DNA of 40,877 nt from a bacterium. GTDB lineage: Bacteria > Patescibacteriota > Patescibacteriia > Patescibacteriales > JAKAJF01. The notes under the pieces were generated by a model. That model had not been told where the DNA came from and did not search any database. It saw nothing but the letters and a program-made list of their open reading frames with translations. Location of the stretch: positions 1 to 40,877 of the forward strand of contig JAJYLD010000009.1 in NCBI GenBank assembly GCA_021788015.1. Direction: 5' to 3'. Within the stretch, counting starts at the first letter, position 1; every line of letters starts with the position of its first letter. Of this stretch, positions 37,954-40,877 are shown one piece after another. A program made the translations under genes and the position numbers.

Positions 37954-38634
37954 TTATATTGCAACTTTTATTCCGGGACCCATGGTCGAGGAGACGGACG
38001 CATTTTTGATGTACAAACCCTTGCTTGAAGACGGTTTTACTTTTCTTATGGCTTCGATAATGGCATTGAAATTCTCGGTCAGCTTATCCGTTCCGAATGA
38101 CAATTTGCCTATAGCGACATGGACATTTCCGGTATCGTCATTTCTGAAACTCACCTTACCCCTCTTTAATTCCGCGACCGCTTTTGCCGGATCGGGAGTG
38201 ACCGTATCGTTTTTCGGGGAAGGCATTAAGCCTCTTGTTCCCAAGATTTTCGCGATTTGGGCCAGACTCTTCATCATCACCGGTTCGGCAACCGCGACCT
38301 GGAAGTCCGTTTTTTCCGTTTTTTTGATTTCGGCGATTAATTCGTCTCCGCCGACCAAATCGGCTCCGGCCGCTTTTACTTCTTTTTCCTTGTCCGGAGT
38401 TACGAAAGCGGCTACCTTTACGGTTTTGCCGGTTCCATGCGGAAGACTGACGGCGGCGCGCACTTGCTGGTCGCCTTTTTTTGTATCGATACCCAAGCGC
38501 AAATGAATTTCCAAAGACGAATCGAATTTCGTTTTTGAGAACTTTTTGGCCAATTCGATCGCTTCGTTAATCGCATACGCTTTTGTTTTGTCAAAATCGT
38601 ATGTGGTTTTTGCTTTTGTAATTTTTTTCTTCAT
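37954..38634 (-). CDS. rplA: Ribosomal protein uL1
   Basis: 226 residues, normal length. It binds 23S rRNA at the L1 stalk and in many bacteria represses its own operon. Recognisable parts are FDSSLEIHLRLGIDTKKGDQQVRAAVSLPHGTGK, ADLVGGDELIAEI, LGTRGLMPSPKNDTV and KGLYIKNASVSSTMGPGI. It is the last gene of the secE-nusG-rplK-(GIY-YIG)-rplA run and is followed by a terminator. rplJ and rplL, which often come next, are not here. Confidence 0.97.
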   Translation of the reverse strand: MKKKITKAKTTYDFDKTKAYAINEAIELAKKFSKTKFDSSLEIHLRLGIDTKKGDQQVRAAVSLPHGTGKTVKVAAFVTPDKEKEVKAAGADLVGGDELIAEIKKTEKTDFQVAVAEPVMMKSLAQIAKILGTRGLMPSPKNDTVTPDPAKAVAELKRGKVSFRNDDTGNVHVAIGKLSFGTDKLTENFNAIIEAIRKVKPSSSKGLYIKNASVSSTMGPGIKVAI

Positions 38635-38699
38635 AAATCGTGGTGGTGGCGACGAGAATATTTAAATCCGTCTCCCACAAATTAAAATTAATTATTTCT

Positions 38700-38957
38700 T
38701 TACCCTGGTAAATACGATTTGAGCCTATTTTTTAAATAAGCTTTTCCGTATCGGGTTTTTAAATATTTTTCTCTTTTAGTTGCATCCTGTTGGTTTAAGC
38801 ATGCTTCGTAATAAATCAAACTTAAGGGCCTTCGATTTCCTGTGGAGTTTACCAATCCCTTACGATGTTGCTTAAATCGTAACTTTAAATTTTTTGTGCA
38901 TCCAGTATAGTGTTGGCCATCCTTTAGAGATTTTAAAACATACACACAATGGAACAT
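38700..38957 (-). CDS. GIY-YIG nuclease-domain protein inserted in the L11-L1 operon
   Basis: 85 residues, a stand-alone GIY-YIG (UvrC N-terminal/URI-type) domain. The signature is VYV (5-7) and YTG (17-19), with Arg27, His31 and the metal-binding Glu51 in YYEAC, all expected for an active nuclease. It lies between rplK and rplA on the same strand, 12 bases after rplK. Ten-base inverted repeats (ACCCTGGTAA at 38702-38711, TTACCAGGGT at 38974-38983) bracket it, one forming its own stop region and the other the end of rplK. Similar small proteins are common in Patescibacteria; their role is unclear. Confidence 0.85.
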   Translation of the reverse strand: MFHCVYVLKSLKDGQHYTGCTKNLKLRFKQHRKGLVNSTGNRRPLSLIYYEACLNQQDATKREKYLKTRYGKAYLKNRLKSYLPG

Positions 38958-38969
38958 AAAAATTTAAAG

Positions 38970-39401
38970 TTACTTACCAGGGTGGATTTCAAGTCCCATC
39001 TGCCTTGCCGTGCCGGCGATAATTTTCATCGCCTGCTCGACGTTGTCCGTATTCAGATCGGGCAGTTTTGTCTGAGCGATTTCGCGGAGTTGAGCTTCGG
39101 TAATCGAGCCGACTTTTTCGGTCAACGGTTTTCCCGATCCCTTGCCAAGTTTCGCGACTTTTTTCAACAATTCCGCCGCCGGAGGGGTTTTTGTAATAAA
39201 ATCATAAGTTCTGTCTTCGTACACCGTAATTTCGACAGGGGTAATTTCGCCCATTTTTTCTTTTGTTCTGTCGTTAAAATCTTTGCAGAACTGGGCGATA
39301 TTTAAACCGTGCTGACCCAAAGCCGGACCGACCGGAGGAGCCGGATTGGCTTGGCCAGCGGGAATCTGAAGTTTAATTTTAGTAAGTATTTTTTTGGCCA
39401 T
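38970..39401 (-). CDS. rplK: Ribosomal protein uL11
   Basis: 143 residues. It forms the GTPase-associated centre with 23S rRNA. The conserved N-terminus [34 protein letters not shown] and the C-terminal [23 protein letters not shown] are present. The last residues (HPGK) extend slightly past the usual end and are encoded by the inverted repeat next to the GIY-YIG gene, so the tail may have been altered by insertion. No SD. Confidence 0.97.
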   Translation of the reverse strand: MAKKILTKIKLQIPAGQANPAPPVGPALGQHGLNIAQFCKDFNDRTKEKMGEITPVEITVYEDRTYDFITKTPPAAELLKKVAKLGKGSGKPLTEKVGSITEAQLREIAQTKLPDLNTDNVEQAMKIIAGTARQMGLEIHPGK

Positions 39402-39412
39402 ATTTTAGAATT

Positions 39413-39513
39413 TTTGAATTTATAATTTTTAATTTTTAAACAATTTCTAATGCTTAAATTTTTTAAAATTAAAAATTGAACATTATTTAAAAATTACAAA
39501 ATTAAAAATTTAA
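39413..39513. repeat. AT-rich palindrome, family B copy 2
   Basis: Nearly the same sequence as 22297-22402: TATAATTTTTAATTTTTAAA in the left arm and ATTATTTAAAAATTACAAAA in the right arm. It fills the nusG-rplK gap. Confidence 0.7.
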
Positions 39514-39554
39514 ATCTCGTAGAAGCATCCATTAATGGAACGAGTTTAATATGT

Positions 39555-40100
39555 TTATATTTTTTTGATCTGCAAAAAATCCAATTCAACCGGAGTTTCT
39601 CTTCCGAACATTGAAACAAGAACCTTGATTTTTCCTTTCGCTTCGTCGACATTGACGACTTTTCCTTCCAGATTTTTAAACGGTCCATCGACAATCCTGA
39701 TCGGCGAACCGGGAGTGACATCGATTTTGAATTTCGGTTCCTCGACGCCCATTCTTTTCTGCAACTCCTTGACTTCTTTTTCGCTGATCGGAGTCGGAAC
39801 GGTTCCCGTGCCGACAAACCCAGTTACATTCGGAGTGTTTCTCACCACATACCATGAATCATCATTGACGATCATCTCGACCAAAACATACCCCGGAAAG
39901 ATTTTTTCCTCGACGACTTTTCTCTTTCCGTTTTTAATCTTGATTTTCTTCTCGGTCGGAATAAGGATATTGAAAATTTTATCCTCCATGTCCATGGATT
40001 CGATTCTTTGTTTCAAATTGCTGGCCACGTTCTCTTCATATCCGGAATAAGTATGCAGAACATACCAGCGGCGGCCTTGATTCAATGTTTGTTTAGCCAT
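39555..40100 (-). CDS. nusG: Transcription elongation/antitermination factor NusG
   Basis: 181 residues from ATG 40100 (MAKQTLNQGRRWYVLHTYSGYEENV). The NGN domain contains FPGYVLVEM and VRNTPNVTGFVG; the C-terminal KOW domain has GSPIRIVDGPFKNLEGKV. It binds RNA polymerase and links it to the ribosome or Rho. It stands in the standard secE-nusG-rplK order. A 12-codon in-frame extension upstream lacks homology and was not used. Confidence 0.97.
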   Translation of the reverse strand: MAKQTLNQGRRWYVLHTYSGYEENVASNLKQRIESMDMEDKIFNILIPTEKKIKIKNGKRKVVEEKIFPGYVLVEMIVNDDSWYVVRNTPNVTGFVGTGTVPTPISEKEVKELQKRMGVEEPKFKIDVTPGSPIRIVDGPFKNLEGKVVNVDEAKGKIKVLVSMFGRETPVELDFLQIKKI

Positions 40101-40166
40101 ATGTATAAATTCCAAATTCCAATAACCAAATTCCAATTTTTTAACAATCTGATTATGAAACTTGAT

Positions 40167-40352
40167 TTACCTTGTAATTATCGACTGCAATCCGTAATTA
40201 AAAATATAATCAACGGCTCCCAAGAATAAAGCCAAAGCGATACTGATCCCTATTACCAGTAAGGTGTAATTGTATGTTTCCTTTTTTGTAGGCCAGGTTA
40301 CTTTTTTCATCTCTTCGATCGAAGCCTTTATGTAACTTATAATTTTATCCAT
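40167..40352 (-). CDS. secE: Preprotein translocase subunit SecE
   Basis: 61 residues, the short single-helix type. EEMKKVTWPTKKET is the conserved amphipathic region before the membrane helix (about 29-49, TLLVIGISIALALFLGAVDYI). It stabilises SecY in the inner membrane. It is the first gene of the nusG-ribosomal protein operon; a promoter and a terminator-like hairpin lie in its leader. Confidence 0.95.
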   Translation of the reverse strand: MDKIISYIKASIEEMKKVTWPTKKETYNYTLLVIGISIALALFLGAVDYIFNYGLQSIITR

Positions 40353-40375
40353 AATATATTTATTTATTTAAAAAA

Positions 40376-40394
40376 CAGCCCGGTTCGGGCGGCT
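40376..40394 (-). terminator. Terminator-like hairpin in the secE leader
   Basis: GCCCG and CGGGC around AAC, followed on the minus strand by TGTTTTTT. It lies between the promoter and the secE ATG, so it could attenuate the operon. Confidence 0.5.
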
Positions 40395-40408
40395 TTATTA
40401 TTAACTTT

Positions 40409-40437
40409 ACAATACAGGATATTGAAAAATATGTCAA
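40409..40437 (-). promoter_or_regulatory. Promoter of the secE-nusG-rplK-rplA operon
   Basis: TTGACA (40437-40432), a 17-base spacer and TATTGT (40414-40409) on the minus strand. Confidence 0.7.
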
Positions 40438-40484
40438 ATTCTTATCAGACACTAAAAAAAACAGATTAAGATACGGATTAATTT

Positions 40485-40626
40485 CAATTTAAAATTTCTA
40501 AATCCCAATATATAAACTTTAAACAACATTGAATGACCAAAATTAAAAATTCAAAACGTTTTAATCGTTTGGGTTTTATAATTTTGGATTTGTTTTAGGG
40601 TTTAGAATTTAGAAATTAGAAATTTT
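40485..40626. repeat. AT-rich palindrome in the 40353-40684 divergent gap
   Basis: The left arm has ATTTCTAAATCCCAA; the right arm has GGGTTTAGAATTTAGAAAT. Inner pairing joins ACCAAAATTAAAAATTCAAAACG-type sequence with CGTTTTAATCG and ATAATTTTGGAT. It is similar to 8977-9108. Besides this, the gap holds the two divergent promoters. Confidence 0.6.
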
Positions 40627-40667
40627 TTTTCCAATCCGGTACCGTTTTCGTTGTTTTGTCTAAATAT

Positions 40668-40675
40668 GGTATAAT
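40668..40675 (+). promoter_or_regulatory. Extended -10 promoter
   Basis: TGGTATAAT (40667-40675) is an extended -10. It ends nine bases before ATG 40685, giving a leader of only a few bases. No SD is present. Confidence 0.55.
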
Positions 40676-40684
40676 ATATTCGAA

Positions 40685-40877
40685 ATGTTAATATCTCAAA
40701 AACAAAATTTAACAAAAAATAAAAAGACATACCTTCTTTTCATCTTCCCACTTCTCCTCCTCCTTTCCGTTTCCGTCGGTTTGGCCGTGACCGCCGATTC
40801 TCCCGACGCCATCGCCATTCGCGTCATTCCCAACCCCAACCATTATTCTCCCTCGCGCTGGTATCGGGAAAACATAA
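40685..40877 (+). CDS. N-terminal part of a secreted or membrane-anchored protein (partial)
   Basis: Runs off the right edge after 64 codons. A lysine-rich start (KQNLTKNKKTY) and a hydrophobic core (about residues 16-37, LLFIFPLLLLLSVSVGLAV), followed by TADSPDA, read as a signal peptide or signal anchor. After it comes IAIRVIPNPNHYSPSRWY, an aromatic/proline-rich segment I cannot assign. From about 40740 the codons are markedly C-rich. The gene is divergent from secE with its own promoter. Confidence 0.65.
   Translation, partial: MLISQKQNLTKNKKTYLLFIFPLLLLLSVSVGLAVTADSPDAIAIRVIPNPNHYSPSRWYRENI

Noticed and set aside
1-40877. tRNA or rRNA genes
   Set aside because: No cloverleaf with a GTTCRANNC arm or rRNA core sequence was noticed on either strand; a tRNAscan run would settle it.

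Overview
The window looks like a piece of a Candidate Phyla Radiation (Patescibacteria, most likely Parcubacteria-like) chromosome. The evidence is AT-rich, A/T-run-rich DNA, short genes with minimal domain sets (ThrS without a TGS domain, a 61-aa SecE), many genes without a Shine-Dalgarno (SD) sequence, several -10 boxes so close to the ATG that the mRNA would be leaderless, and intergenic gaps filled by long imperfect palindromes. TGA is used as a stop (for example by the beta-CASP nuclease gene), so the standard bacterial code fits. The lineage is inferred from gene style; no rRNA is present.

Layout. 1-120: tail of an IS200/IS605-type transposase with its right-end hairpin. 215-10881: surface-glycan region (GT2, DUF2304, three GT-B genes including one with two fused GT-B units, two large multi-pass proteins, one GT39-like). 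10996-12420: truD. 12631-14831: two GC-rich orphan genes on the minus strand. 15272-20180: beta-CASP RNase and dnaE. 20418-21806: Lys-rich membrane-anchored protein. 22074-24186: T-box-controlled thrS. 24502-26871: miaB-miaA. 26895-30728 (minus): a half-length carbamoyltransferase-like protein, a Cys-rich protein, small genes, gatB and an HD hydrolase. 30939-31368 (minus): two small membrane proteins. 31412-35382 (minus): a thymidylate-supply module (Tmk-Dut fusion, P-loop kinase, two-domain ThyX, dCMP deaminase). 35545-36992: three orphan genes, each with a promoter, an SD and a terminator. 37122-37883: slipin. 37954-40352 (minus): secE-nusG-rplK-(GIY-YIG)-rplA. 40685-end: start of a secreted or membrane protein.

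How it fits together. The thymidylate genes cover dCMP to dUMP, dUTP to dUMP, dUMP to dTMP and dTMP to dTDP. The tRNA genes (truD, miaA, miaB, thrS, gatB) are housekeeping. The left third probably builds a surface polysaccharide or glycosylates envelope proteins.

The most unusual content lies between and inside the genes. Several families of long palindromes fill gaps from stop codon to start codon. One family has two copies whose stems differ by compensating changes around a conserved apical loop. Another is a cassette joined directly to start codons. Two palindromes are translated in frame inside miaB. Other points worth attention are a very compact threonine T-box, a ThyX whose signature motif is divided between two fused domains, a carbamoyltransferase half with a dismantled active site, and a GIY-YIG gene bounded by inverted repeats inside the L11-L1 operon. 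Orphan genes here use strong SDs and near-consensus promoters while many core genes do not, which suggests two gene populations.
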